Positions 46,463-56,914 of a stretch of DNA of 64,000 nt are shown here, in pieces. Under the pieces are notes generated by a model. It did not search any database and had not been told where the DNA came from. It worked only from the letters and a program-made list of their open reading frames with translations. The number at the start of each line of letters is the position of its first letter. Position 1 is the first letter of the stretch. The translations under genes were made by a program, and so were the position numbers. This DNA is from Papaver somniferum (lineage: Eukaryota; Streptophyta; Magnoliopsida; Ranunculales; Papaveraceae): contig NC_039362.1 in assembly GCF_003573695.1 (NCBI RefSeq), forward strand, positions 16,388,063 to 16,452,062, in the 5' to 3' direction.

Positions 46463-46854
46463 ACCCCCGTCTAAATAGACCTAGGCAAATGGTGAGTAAC
46501 CCTAAGGAAACCAAGGTTCTGTGTACGGTAACCAGGTTTCTATGTGGATAGTGACTAACCCTGATAACATACTTCTCATGAACCTGTTAGCAAAAATTAA
46601 CAAGAAAAGTTAAACCCACAATCAAGGGGATTTAGATATTTTGTATGCATATTTATTGGTAGAGAGAAACCACAAGAATGGAAACAGAATATTGCAGTAC
46701 ATATACACATGTACTGAAGAAAATAAGAATGGAAAGCCTAGTACATATTGATATATACCAAGTAAAAACCCAGTACATAATGATATGTACTTAGTTAAAA
46801 CCTAGTAGATATCACAGTATATATACACATGTAACATAAGAATATAAGAATTAT

Positions 46855-46975
46855 TGAATGGGTCATCTTTGAGATCACTTGTTGTACCGGTAGCAAAGCA
46901 AGTTGTATTTCCATCATGATCATTAGAATCTTTGTCAGCTGATGTCCCCTCTTTAAAATTTGCCTCAACAACATC
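46855..46975 (-). other. Minus-strand exon-like segment in the Mutator-like element
   Basis: After an acceptor-like TTTTTTTGCAG the minus strand reads DVVEANFKEGTSADKDSNDH and GNTTCFATGTTSDLKDDPF. Acidic and Ser/Thr-rich, no family recognised. Together with a possible minus-strand start MAIGGKNPKNSNSRFK at 49557, it hints at a transcription unit entering from the right end. Confidence 0.3.
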
Positions 46976-49788
46976 TGCAAAAAAAATGGCACACAATAAT
47001 GAATAATGAACAGCTTGGGACCATTTCTTCTTTTGTCAGATCGGAGGCATTGAGCAAAAATCTAGTACATATTCATACATATTGAGTGAAATCCACTGCG
47101 TGTAACATATATATTAAAGAAGCTAACCATATTTATATGCTCAGAATCCAATGTATGATCCTATAGTACATGCTACATACCAATGTGTACTAAAACCTTA
47201 GTGCATTTAAATTTTTTAGTTAAAACCTATTGATATGTACTAAGTAAAAACCTAGTACATACCGATATGTACTTAGTTAAAACCTACTAGTTATCAGAGT
47301 ACAGATACATACGTACCGAGGAAAACAAAATATGTACTAAATTTTCAGAACATGATATGTACTCTATATAATATGGAGATGTAGTTCCAAAACCTTGCAA
47401 AGATAGTGCCTTTATTTCCATGCTCGCCCCTTCTTCTGCATATTTGTTAGTCATTTCCATGCGGTCCAATAAAAACATAGTTCATTTCCATTCTGATACA
47501 TCAAAATATGTACTCAATTGACAAAAAAAAAAACAACATAATAGATTTATAAACTTAGGGATATTAGACAATAATGGATACTATTGTAGATGCACAACAA
47601 ACATTACTTTCAATATATCACATATGTACTGTTGGATAGTGGAAAAAAGGAACTTCGCTCAGTGCTTTATTATGCCTCTCACCTACTCCTAGTGACTACA
47701 ATTAGTCTAGCAAGCTTGCACCGCTGAGCGCATCCATTTCTGTAAGAGATTTGACAGGAGGCTCTTGTAAACATAGTACTAATACGTTAAATATAAACAA
47801 AAGGTTCAAATAACTTACTTACGGTGGACAGTACTCACGTAATTGGAATGGATGTACACAAAGTTCATTCTAACTCGGTACATATGCTTGAGTGCGCTAC
47901 TGCATTACCATAAGATTTATGAGTTACCCATCACTGTTCAAGAATTATGAAGGATAAAACTCAACCAAACTGATTTTCCTTAACACTAAAAGCTGCAAAC
48001 ATGAGACAGAGATGAATATTTCTACAAATATGCTTCAAATACACAAAACAACAATTGAATGTGTTGATACACTCTGTGTGCTAAAGATTTACATGTAAAT
48101 TTATCAAAATAGAAAATAAGAAACCAATAAATTTCTACATAGATGAAAAAACAGTACACATACACATGTACTGAAGATAACAAGAATTTACAACAGTACA
48201 TATTTGATATGTACCGACAGAAAAAACAGTACGTATTGATATGTATCCAGCAAAAACACAATATATATTGATATGTACCAAGTGAAAATGACTGTGTTTT
48301 CGCATAATCCAGCCGGCGATTACACAATAATATGTCGTTAATTTTCTATGAAAGGAACACAACCTCAAGAAATTACGGGAAACAGATCCCTAATAAATAA
48401 AATGTATACTGATATGAATTTGATACCCAACACCATTGGTACAAAATTTTAGATATCAAGTGATTCCTAATAAAATGTTGTTTCATAATAAGATTTTAGA
48501 CACCCAACACCATTGCTGATGGATGTTGTTATGGGCTTACAAGAAGATGGATGTTTTTTACATACATCATAACCATCCATCTTCTTATTTTTCCACAAGA
48601 GTGGTACTACTGCTTACAACACTTCCACCAATCCCTTGTTCCACAAGAGTGGTACTACTGCTTACGTAACACCAATCCAAAACATTTTAATCGGAGTAAA
48701 TCAACACTTATTCCAAAACCTGAAGGATGGATGGAACATTCTCTAAAATTAGCTAATTAACATTCGATAAAAACTAAAGAGGTCCATTAACTGGCGATAA
48801 AGATTGTTAGGTATTTAACATACAATCTTCGGTAAACGACATAAGAAGGGAAATGTTTGATCAAATGTATAATCTTTCGGGATGAAAGAACCATAGTGTG
48901 ATGGCAGAAACATTATATCAATCAATTTAAGCATCCACACAGCATGAACACTAAGCATATGAAACAGAGTATTTCCATCCATAAAACAGTGTCATTACTA
49001 GTAAATCTTAAATTCTTTAGCCCTAAAAGCTCATTCTAATTATCTGCAATTTCAACGAATCAATAATAACTCCTAACTAGAACCAATTCCAAATCATACT
49101 AACAAGTTTCTACAAATGAAAATTATCAATTTGAAAATGACCAATTTTAAGATCAAAAGTAGGTTCAAGTATCAGATTCTAAGATTCCAAAAAAAGTACA
49201 GAAAAATAAACTCTACCCAATCATAATAAATTAGGAAACAAACCAACCAAAAAAACCAAAAAAAAGCCCTAACCTGAAAAATGGAGGTTGAGTTCCAGGA
49301 AACAAAGGTTGTTATTTATGTGGAATCAGGAGATTTGGATCTTATATTAGGATGATACCCAAACGAACCCTAAAAAAACCATCAGATGAAGACACTAAAG
49401 AAAAAAACATAAATTAAATCAACTTAACCATCCAATCGTTCGAACTTGAATCGAAATTCGTTGGAGCTGAAAAATGACGATTCACCATTATTGCCTCTTC
49501 TGGTTTTAGTTTGAATCGAGAGTTGGAATTCTTCGGGTTTTTTCCACCAATCGCCATTGCCAAAGCTCTCTAATTTGTGATGAACGAACGAAGATCCGAC
49601 TTAAAAGGGTGTTTTGGCCAATTAAAAAATACACTTTATAACTTCCGCACGTGTACTGGACGAGCGAGTAAAAAATCTGGTCCAAAAACATATTTTTGGC
49701 CCAGCGATTAAATTTGTTTTAGGACTGGATTAACCACTAAACGGGTCTCCTAAAACTGGATTAACCAGTAATTCCTACTTAGCAAAAG

Positions 49789-50588
49789 GGTAAAATAAAC
49801 GGATACCCGCTGGGTACATCCGGGTACAAATCGAATATACCCGTCCGGAATTGGACACAATACTTCTACGCTTGTGATGTATGACATGTGGAGATCATCC
49901 GTGTAAACCTTGCTAGACGCCAATAAATACCCCTCAGAGAATAAAATAGTTAACCAAAGATTTCTGGTTTTCGTGGTATTTTTCAGAGGATAAATGAGAG
50001 CGAAGTGAGGCGACCTAAAATCAGATTTTTGTGCTGAGGTGTAGTCCCTTTTTTGTTTTTATTTTTCTTATGATTTTTCTTCTCTTTCTTACTTCTAGGG
50101 TTTCCAATTGTTCTTCTTTATTTCACATGTATAAATACTTTTATTGCTTGATTTCCTGCTCATAATCTATATACATGTATGATCCATCCCTGACTGATAG
50201 AATTGCCCTTATATTTGTTCTGATTCGTACTTCTAGGGTTTCCAATTGTTGTTCGATAATCCTTTTTAACTTCAATTGTATACTTTTATACATACTTTAT
50301 TGCTTGATTTCTAACTCGTGTTTTATATATATGAATAATCTAGTACTGATTTATGTCGATCTAGTTTTTTGTTTTTCTAGTTTCTGTCGAACTTTTTCTG
50401 TTTGTGGGTTTCTGAGTTGTTCCAGTAATAATTGATTTGTTTCTGGCTCAAGCATGAGTACTATATAGATGATATAGAGTTCTGGTTTTTAGTGCTTACA
50501 ATTTGCAGGAACGTGTTTTTTCTTTGTTCTTTCCAGTTCCAGGCAGAGATTTTGTTTTGCATTTCTTGCTGCTCCACCTGTTAGAACC
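49789..50588 (+). promoter_or_regulatory. 5' region and leader intron of the SPT16-like gene
   Basis: A possible leader exon ends GTGCTGAG at 50038, with GT at 50039-50040. The acceptor TTTGCAG ends at 50508, giving a 470-bp pyrimidine-rich intron in the 5' leader. GTACTTCTAGGGTTTCCAATTG-like words occur twice (about 50090 and 50225). No TATA box was evident. Confidence 0.5.
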
Positions 50589-51437
50589 ATGTCCTCCTCT
50601 CGGCCTGAACCGCTTCACTTGCGAGAGACTTTCGAGGAGCCGACAATATTTGCTCCAATTCCTCTACCTTGGTTTCCGAAACATTCTGATACGACAAATA
50701 TGGAGGAGAAGAGGGAGAAAGAACAGAGGCTTCATCAGGAAACAATCGAATACCAGGTTTACTTGCGAAAGACTTTCCCGGGGGCAACATTTTTGTTTCC
50801 CATCACTGTACGTAGTACTCCGGAAAACTCTGATATGACAAATAGGGAGGAGAGGCTAGAGGAAATGCGTAGGCGTTGTCAGGCAAGATTTTTTCACAAG
50901 TTACATAGAGAAACTGCCCAGAGATTGTTGGGTGAGGATCAGGCTGAGACTGCAGATGGTTCTGGCGAACTGTGTAAATTTGCAGCTGGCAGAAAGATGA
51001 CTAGAGACCTGGTTCGCATGCAGGAGTCTCGCTATCCTAACCACTGGGTTTTACAGTTACCTGATGTCATCCTCATCCATCCCAAGATGGGAGAAACCTT
51101 TTTTGGTTCCCTTGAGGCCCGTGAGTGTGGGTTCATGTTCTTCACATCCTCCGGTTTCCATTTGCCTTTCAAGGATACTAGTGTAAGACTGTGGTTCTTG
51201 CGACGTGGAGATGACATGATGCGGCCTCTCTTGCAATTCCACTTTCATCACCCCATCATGGTGGGGAAAGAAAAGACAACTGATATTCAGTTCCATTTGA
51301 TGCCCACAAGTGTGAGACGGGAGAGATCTGATACATATGCGAGCGGGGACCGTGGCAAAGATTTAGCTGACTTTGTCCGCAGAATTGGTATGGTTCGGTG
51401 GGCTTCCAGCGTTACTTTCCTCGGGTTGAGCATCTGA
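50589..51437 (+). CDS. SPT16-like protein (short; FACT-subunit middle-domain part)
   Basis: Uninterrupted 282-aa frame starting MSSSRPEPLHLRETFEEP. Residues about 120-275 match the second half of the SPT16 middle domain (Rtt106/PH-like fold): GRKMTRDLV.., GTLEA-like GSLEARECGFMF, NIKHAFFQ-type region replaced by a shorter loop, then MRPLLQFHFHHPIMVGKEK, TTDIQFHLMP and DFVRRIGMVRW. SPT16 is the large subunit of the FACT histone chaperone and is about 1000 aa, so this is a short derivative. The aminopeptidase-like N-domain and the acidic tail are missing. Residues 10-65 and 65-115 look like two diverged copies of one unit (LR.TF...FPI..PE.SD..N.EE). It may be an expressed short paralogue or a retained fragment. 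Confidence 0.75.
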   Translation: MSSSRPEPLHLRETFEEPTIFAPIPLPWFPKHSDTTNMEEKREKEQRLHQETIEYQVYLRKTFPGATFLFPITVRSTPENSDMTNREERLEEMRRRCQARFFHKLHRETAQRLLGEDQAETADGSGELCKFAAGRKMTRDLVRMQESRYPNHWVLQLPDVILIHPKMGETFFGSLEARECGFMFFTSSGFHLPFKDTSVRLWFLRRGDDMMRPLLQFHFHHPIMVGKEKTTDIQFHLMPTSVRRERSDTYASGDRGKDLADFVRRIGMVRWASSVTFLGLSI

Positions 51438-52032
51438 ATAAATGCGAGTTATTTGGAGTTCTTCCCTCTTATTAAAAAAATGGGTTACATTCAAGTTAGT
51501 GATTCGCTCACGTAACATAATATAAATGAGGAAGGCTAATTTTAGTCCGCTTTGAGAGTACCAAACTTGTCCCTGATAAATGTCATACTGTTACCAAATA
51601 AGAAATAAAAAATATAACAACTTAAACAGATTTATTTCCTATTCATGAAAATACTCTTTAAGATTTTCAAATTATTTCCTATTCATGAAAATACTCTTTA
51701 AGATTTTCAAACTTAGTCATAATTTTATAAAATTACAAAAGAAAATAAGGCATACTTGAGAGCTCAATGAGAAAATACAACTATGAACAGAAGCTTGTTG
51801 CCTTTTGAAACTGACAAAAATGAAATAGAGGAAGAAAATAAAAAACAGAGGGAAAAACTAAACTTACTTTCAATACCAATTTACATCTTGGCTGGCTCTA
51901 TGTTCTTTTTTTTTTCAACTAAGTTGGGTTTTAAAATAAGGAATGCTAATAATTAATAACTAAAGTAGGGTTTAAATTAAAGTTGGGTTTAAAAATAAGG
52001 GATGCCAATAAACACTATAATTAAAGTAGGGT
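51438..52032. other. AT-rich spacer with two small tandem repeats
   Basis: 51631-51711 holds two adjacent copies of a roughly 40-bp unit (TTATTTCCTATTCATGAAAA, then TACTCTTTAAGATTTTCAAA). 51955-52045 repeats TAAAGT(A/T)GGGTTTAA three times. No gene. Confidence 0.85.
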
Positions 52033-52554
52033 TTAAGTCAAAGTATATGAGATTACCTTTCCAGAAGTTGTCAACAACTTCTCAAGTGCAAAGTAAGGCA
52101 ACTGATTATCAACCATCACCAGGTCTTGCATCAAAACATCATGGTCAATTGCATGTTGTTTAAAAAACGACAAGGGTTCACAAAGGAATGCGATGAGGAA
52201 GCAACCATCAAGAATGATTTGATTAATAAATTTATCCTCATCGCTCCATAAAACATGATCCAGATCTGCATAAGACTCCTTTAGTGTGTCCAAAACTTCC
52301 TTCATTTCAACCTTATAGTAATTGATGGTCAGTTTAGATCTCTCAACAAATATGTCTTGCGCTCTTCTCTTATGGGTTTCCATAGGCTGCAATTGAAGTT
52401 CTCCAAAGTGATAAGGGCCAATTGACACTAGTTTTGGCTCGTAGGCTTCTAAGTTGCTTTGCTTCACATGATTAGGGACCTTGAATATTCTTTGAATCGG
52501 CTGTAGTTGATTCACCAAATCAGGCAGTTCTTTGATTCCATGGTCAGTTGGCAT
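52033..52554 (-). pseudogene. DUF247 (UPF0481) family gene, truncated after 173 residues
   Basis: Minus-strand frame starts MPTDHGIKELPDLVNQL. Family motifs in order are IFKVPNHVKQ, YEPKLVSIGPYHFGE, LQPMETHKRR, FINQIILDGCFLIAFL and MVDNQLPYFALEKLL. These are the N-terminal third of DUF247 proteins, which are plant-specific, usually 400-550 aa, and normally end in a membrane anchor. Here the frame ends at ISYTLT within the next segment and runs into AT-rich repeats, so about two thirds are missing. An intron cannot be excluded, but no further DUF247 sequence is seen to the left. Molecular role unknown. Confidence 0.85.
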
Positions 52555-52604
52555 CCCTTGACAGTTGACACCACAATCTACAATATTAAGAAAAATATTA
52601 CAAC

Positions 52605-52800
52605 AATAATTACAATGTACTAAGTTTCATACAAAGTGTTACTAACAATGATCACAACACAACCACATAAGAATGAGAAAAATGGACAATTCATGGCATA
52701 CAATAATTGTCCCACAATCTTAACAGCAAACTCGCTACTCGATATCTAATATGAATGGTTTACAACATTAATAAAAAACCAGGCACAATCAGAGCAATCT
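52605..52800 (-). repeat. DUF247 upstream region, paralogous to 56247-56450
   Basis: TTACAATGT.CTAAGTTTCA, CACTAACAA.TGATCA.GACACAACCA, CAATTCA.GGCAT.CAATA.TTGTC, ACAATCTTAACA.CAAACT and AATATGAATG occur in the same order in both places, about 3.6 kb apart. Confidence 0.8.
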
Positions 52801-52929
52801 TCAACTAGAAAACCGTAAGAGAAGCGAAGCACTTGCACTCTACAGATTCCTTTCCTGAATTTCCTCCTCCACAATGCAAAATATACCTGAGCTAAAAGAA
52901 AAAAAAAAGTTTATCCTTGATTATTTATA

Positions 52930-53251
52930 TGATCCCTTTTTTAGGTATAGGCCCATCAAAAGAGCCTAAGTTTAGAAGATTACAAACATAGGGCAGTTTT
53001 CCTTCCTAGAATGACTAATATTTAGAAGTAACTCAAATCTATAAATAAGGGGTAGGTGAGTACCCGTAGGCACAGGAGGAGAAAAACTAGAGATTACTAG
53101 AAAAAATACTAGTAAGAAATTCTAGAGGAAAAGAAGAACTAGGCCACCACTCAAAGGGCAGAAAATAACTCTTTCAAACAAGCAATAAAGATAAACATTA
53201 CTATTGGAATCTGTTAGTTCTTTATTAATCTATTGGGGTCCAGATTGATCA
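52930..53251 (+). repeat. 5' LTR of the TR-GAG-like element
   Basis: TGATCCCTTTTTTAGG...CAGATTGATCA, with TATAAATA at 53040-53047. Confidence 0.88.
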
Positions 53252-53252
53252 A

Positions 53253-53264
53253 TGGTATCAGAGC
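53253..53264 (+). promoter_or_regulatory. Primer-binding site, initiator tRNA-Met type
   Basis: TGGTATCAGAGC one base after the LTR. Confidence 0.9.
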
Positions 53265-53419
53265 TAGAAGGTGAGTAAGTAATAATGTTTTCGGCGATGA
53301 ATGGAAGGGCTTCTATCCAAGGATGACGAGGAATTACCGTCAGATCCTAACATTGATAGAAGCAAGAAAACATTTGTCTCATCATCATCATCATCATCCA
53401 ATCTGCAAGAAAACACACT

Positions 53420-54950
53420 ATGGAGAAATCGGAGGAAGATATAAAAACAATGGAGGATATGGCCACTCCAAAGGAAGGACTACAACAAACACAACAAGAA
53501 CCAAAAGACTTTTCCAAGTCAAATATGGGAAAACATCTAGAGTTCATAGACAATTCGCCATTCAAAGTGGAGGCAAGAACCGGGATCCCTGCCTATAACG
53601 GAGATTTAGATCTAGAGCAGTTAGATGGTTGGCTCAAATCTTTAGAGGTTTATTTTAGCACCAAGAGATTTACCGAATAGCAAAGGGTAAGTTTTATTAG
53701 ACTTGATGGTCATGCTCTTATTTGGTGGGAACTGGGAAGCATACATATCATGCTTGGAAACTCCGGTGGCTACTAACTTGGGAACAATTTAGAACGGCTA
53801 TCCAAAACTAGTTCTACCCGATTGGCTATAAAGAGAGATTACGCAAACAATGGCGATCCTTGCATAAGTTAAAGGGCAGAATGTCCAAGAGTTCACTACT
53901 AAATTTCACAAGCAAGCTATAGCATTAAATGTGAGATTCCAAGACTATTGAGAAATATAAAGGAGGCTTGCCAGTTATTTTCAGTAACCGACATTGACAA
54001 TGCTTGCAAGAAACCTATGTATATTGAGATAAAGAACCTAAGAAGCAAGGCAATCAAGAAACTATTTTCAGTAATCGACATTGACGATGCGTGCGAGAAA
54101 GCTATGTATATTGAGATAAAGAATCAACCCTATGGAGCAAGGCAATCAAGAAACGAAAGAGAGATTGTGAACACTGCTCGTGAAGAGGGGAAGATATCGT
54201 GTTATGGCAAAAAACAACCAATACTGTGAGAATTGCAAATGATCGACAGTTAAAGAAGGTTGTTGGAAATTACATCCGGAGTTAAGACCAACATGGTGGA
54301 AAGACGACAAGCAAGTTAACACAATCATCTACAACAAAGAAGATGAAGAAAAAGAAGAAGATGAGGTGATTAACGGATCACTTGATCCCGATAGCAAAGT
54401 TGTGATAATGAGAAGAAGAAAGTATCAACTAGGATACAAGGCAAAATCACTTGTCCAGAACCCCAATCTCGGAATCTACTAAAGAAGAGCTACTTTGGGT
54501 GAATGCACAAGTTACTAAAAAGAAGAGCTACTTTGGGTGAATGCACAAGTTAAAAAAACATCAGTTCTCACTCTATTTGATAGCGGATCACAATGAAACT
54601 TACTATCCGAACAACTACTGAAGAAAGCTGAAGTTGAAGGCAACACCACACCCTAACCCATACCCGTTAGGATGGTTGGAAGAAGGATACAGAGCTGCAA
54701 GTGACTGCTCAATGCACCTTCGAATTCACCATCAACAAGAAATACGTAGATCAGGTAACATGTGATGTTGTCCCATTAGATGTTTGTCATATTCCATTTA
54801 GTACCCTTACCTATGAGACAGAGATGCAACATTCTCACGACGAGAAAAAACTTGGAGACTGGTAAAAACCGGAAAAGGTTTCGCACTCTGGCATCTAAGA
54901 GAAGAAGAAACCACAAATTTTTTCGGCACTACAAACCAAGCTACTTGATG
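53420..54950 (+). pseudogene. Chromovirus-type gag and protease remnant
   Basis: Frame 53420-53680 (MEKSEEDIKTMEDMATPKEG) leads into IPAYNGDLDLEQLDGWLKSL and EVYFSTKRF, the start of a gypsy retrotransposon gag domain, then a stop. After further shifts come RLDGHALIWWE, an internal tandem duplication of about 100 bp (LFSVTDIDNACKKPMYIEIK and LFSVIDIDDACEKAMYIEIK, 53970-54125), a Cys-rich segment with GCWKLHPELRPTWW in alternating frames (about 54225-54300), and a broken protease site (FDSGSQ) near 54580. Similarity fades near 54950. Many stops make this copy inactive. Confidence 0.75.
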
Positions 54951-55210
54951 AGCAAAATCAGGAGCCATAATTACAAGTTGCGCAAGGCTTAACGCTCATC
55001 ATTACAAGTTGCCAAGGCTTAGCACTAATGCGAAGTAACAAAAGAAAATCTGATTCTTAGCAAGAAGACACAATTGATTACAGTTGAAAGAACAAAATTT
55101 GTCTCAATACTGTATCAACGGAAAAAGTTTAAAGCATGAGAAGTGGTAATCAACAGTACTACAGCTGCAGGCTAAACTTCCGCATCTAAAGCCTCCTGAT
55201 GGGGGAGGTC

Positions 55211-55676
55211 TGATCCGTTTTTAGGTATAAGGCCCATCAAAAGAGCTTGTACCCAAGTCTGCATACAGGAGTGTACCCAAAAGTCCACATACAAGAGCAC
55301 GAGTCCTAGTAATTCTAAAAGTAGTTTACTAATTCTAGAATGAGACCTATTTTTCAGAAGATTACAAACATATGGCAGTTTCCCTTCCTAGATAGACTAA
55401 TATTTAGAAGTTAACTCAATCTATAAATAAGGGGCAGAGGAGTACGTGTAGGCATAGGGGGAGAAAAACAAGAGATTACTAGAAAAAATACTAATAAGAA
55501 ATTCTAGAGGAAAAGAAAAACAAGGGTACAACTCATAGGGCAGAAAATACCATGAAGGAAAAGGTTGTAACACTCTTTCAAACAAACAATAAAAGTTTTT
55601 TATTCCTATTGCAATCTGAAACAAGCCATAAAGATAAACGTTTCTATCTATCATATTGGGGTCCAGAAATTGATCA
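55211..55676 (+). repeat. 3' LTR of the TR-GAG-like element
   Basis: TGATCCGTTTTTAGG...AATTGATCA. Compared with the 5' LTR it holds extra sequence (CCCAAGTCTGCATACAGGAG and nearby). The tract ATGGGGGAGGTC (55199-55210) precedes it. Confidence 0.88.
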
Positions 55677-55682
55677 GTTATA

Positions 55683-56246
55683 TGCCACCAATCTATAATC
55701 TGATATAGAGTGCTGTATCTATGTCAACACTTGGATCAGTAAGTTCTCTATAAGCATAGGTTTTCTTAAGGAAATTTTGAAATTGCCAGCTAATCTCTAA
55801 ACAATGTGATGCTGAAGGGCATGCCATAATGAGCCAAATTTTTTAGCCCACGGTTAGATGTCATTGTAATGTGCAGAGGAACAATCATGACCTTACTGAA
55901 GTAAGCCAAATTTAACAATAACAAAAATCAAACACAAGCCGGCATCAACAATATGATACATACTATTGAACCTACATTTCCACCATTTGAGATGCCAGAG
56001 TGCCAGAACTCCTATTCCTACTTGCTAATCCACTATCTCAGGACTACTACCCTGGTTAAACTCATGCCATTATTTTTATTAGAATATTCACATGATTCAA
56101 ATACAAATTTTCTCGAACACAACTTGAGACTGTAAAGTGTAAACTTATTTCTAAAAGTATGTGATGTTAAAAGATAAATAGTTATAAACTGAATATAGCA
56201 TATTTCTATGCACCTCAATGGACAATTGTCCTAAGAGTAAACAGCA
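55683..56246. other. Spacer, nothing recognised
   Basis: AT-rich, no gene or repeat end identified. Confidence 0.5.
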
Positions 56247-56450
56247 GTAGTTACATTGTGGTAAGTTTCACACCAAATGTCACTAACAAATGATCATGAC
56301 ACAACCAAGAAAAAAGGAAAAAAACAAACAATTCACGGCATGCAATAGTTGTCAGACAATCTTAACAACAAACTAATATGAATGAATAGCAAGATTTATA
56401 TGGGAAAAAAAAGAGAGAGGCAAAATCAAAGTAATCTGAAGACAAAACAA
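56247..56450 (-). repeat. Second copy of the DUF247 upstream region
   Basis: Collinear with 52605-52800 in the same orientation. No DUF247 coding sequence lies beside it, so the partner gene is either lost or was never duplicated. Confidence 0.8.
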
Positions 56451-56914
56451 AGTACCAACTACCAAGAGCACTTACGGATTCCTGAAGGCATCGTTGAAAT
56501 ATTTACGTTATCCATTTATCCTACACATTCAGGCAAAAGAAAAAAAAATTGGATTAGCGTCAACATCACATGCATAGAAAACATGTCATACTGCAGTAAT
56601 CATTCCAAATTTGATTGTTACGATTTCTCCATGTACAGTAATTACGGTTTCATAATCATATCTAAGCTAAGAGATCCTAGATTTAGTCCGACTGGAACAT
56701 TTCTGAAACCCTAGATCAAATAATAATCGAAATTTTACATTAAAAAGCCCTAAATTGGAATAAGCAGAAACATAATTTCAGCATATGTTTACTATATTAA
56801 CAAAGTGGAAGGAAATAGTAGAGAAATTCAAAGAAAAGAAATTAGTAATAGAACGCACAGAAATTTACATACGAAGGAATTGGAACTATTAGTGTTTCAC
56901 TGGAGTTGGGTTTG
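56451..56914. other. Spacer left of the second Tat element
   Basis: AT-rich DNA without recognised genes. GTTTG at 56910-56914 would be the left target duplication of the element, whose other end is outside the window. Confidence 0.45.

Larger units (their letters stand above)
43740..48290. repeat. Dispersed near-palindromic 20-mer AGTACATATCGATATGTACT
   Basis: Dozens of full or half copies, for example near 43797, 44618, 44660, 44752, 44800, 46694, 46740, 46770, 47255, 48160, 48195, 48225 and 48255. The consensus is its own reverse complement. Spacing is irregular (roughly 20-300 bp) and copies stop near the element's gene-like ends, so it is neither a simple tandem array nor a CRISPR array. 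Confidence 0.85.
42967..49778. mobile_element. Large Mutator-like element (6.8 kb) with 10-bp TSD
   Basis: TTAGCAAAAG occurs on both sides (42957-42966 and 49779-49788), a 9-10-bp duplication typical of Mutator-like elements. The left end AGAAATTTCCTGTTTAGTCC and the complement of the right end GTAGGAATTACTGGTTAATCC are similar but degraded inverted repeats. Subterminal sequences on both sides continue the likeness (TTAATC..TAGTCCAGC / TTAATCCAGTCC, then TTTAAT.GCTGG.CCAAAAA). No transposase is recognised. The interior has exon-like segments on both strands and a dispersed palindrome. Confidence 0.75.
52930..55676 (+). mobile_element. Short gag-only LTR element (TR-GAG-like), 2.7 kb
   Basis: 5' LTR 52930-53251, primer site 53253-53264, gag-protease remnant, polypurine tract 55199-55210, 3' LTR 55211-55676. 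RT and integrase are absent, and the size and content fit terminal-repeat retrotransposons with GAG domain (TR-GAGs). TTATA before the element and GTTATA after it suggest a shifted or degraded 5-bp duplication. The LTRs differ in length by an internal block of about 120 bp and by many substitutions, so the copy is old. It sits between the two paralogous DUF247-upstream segments. Confidence 0.85.

Noticed and set aside
46430..46500. Plastid DNA insertion suggested by the GC-rich hairpin
   Set aside because: No plastid gene similarity on either side; only a 21-bp hairpin.
43740..48290. CRISPR-like array of palindromic repeats
   Set aside because: Spacing is irregular, copies vary, there are no unique equal-length spacers or cas genes, and the context is a eukaryotic transposon.
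52033..52554. Self-incompatibility role for the DUF247 gene
   Set aside because: Such roles are known for particular grass DUF247 genes only; this is a truncated member of a large family and no linked partner is visible.
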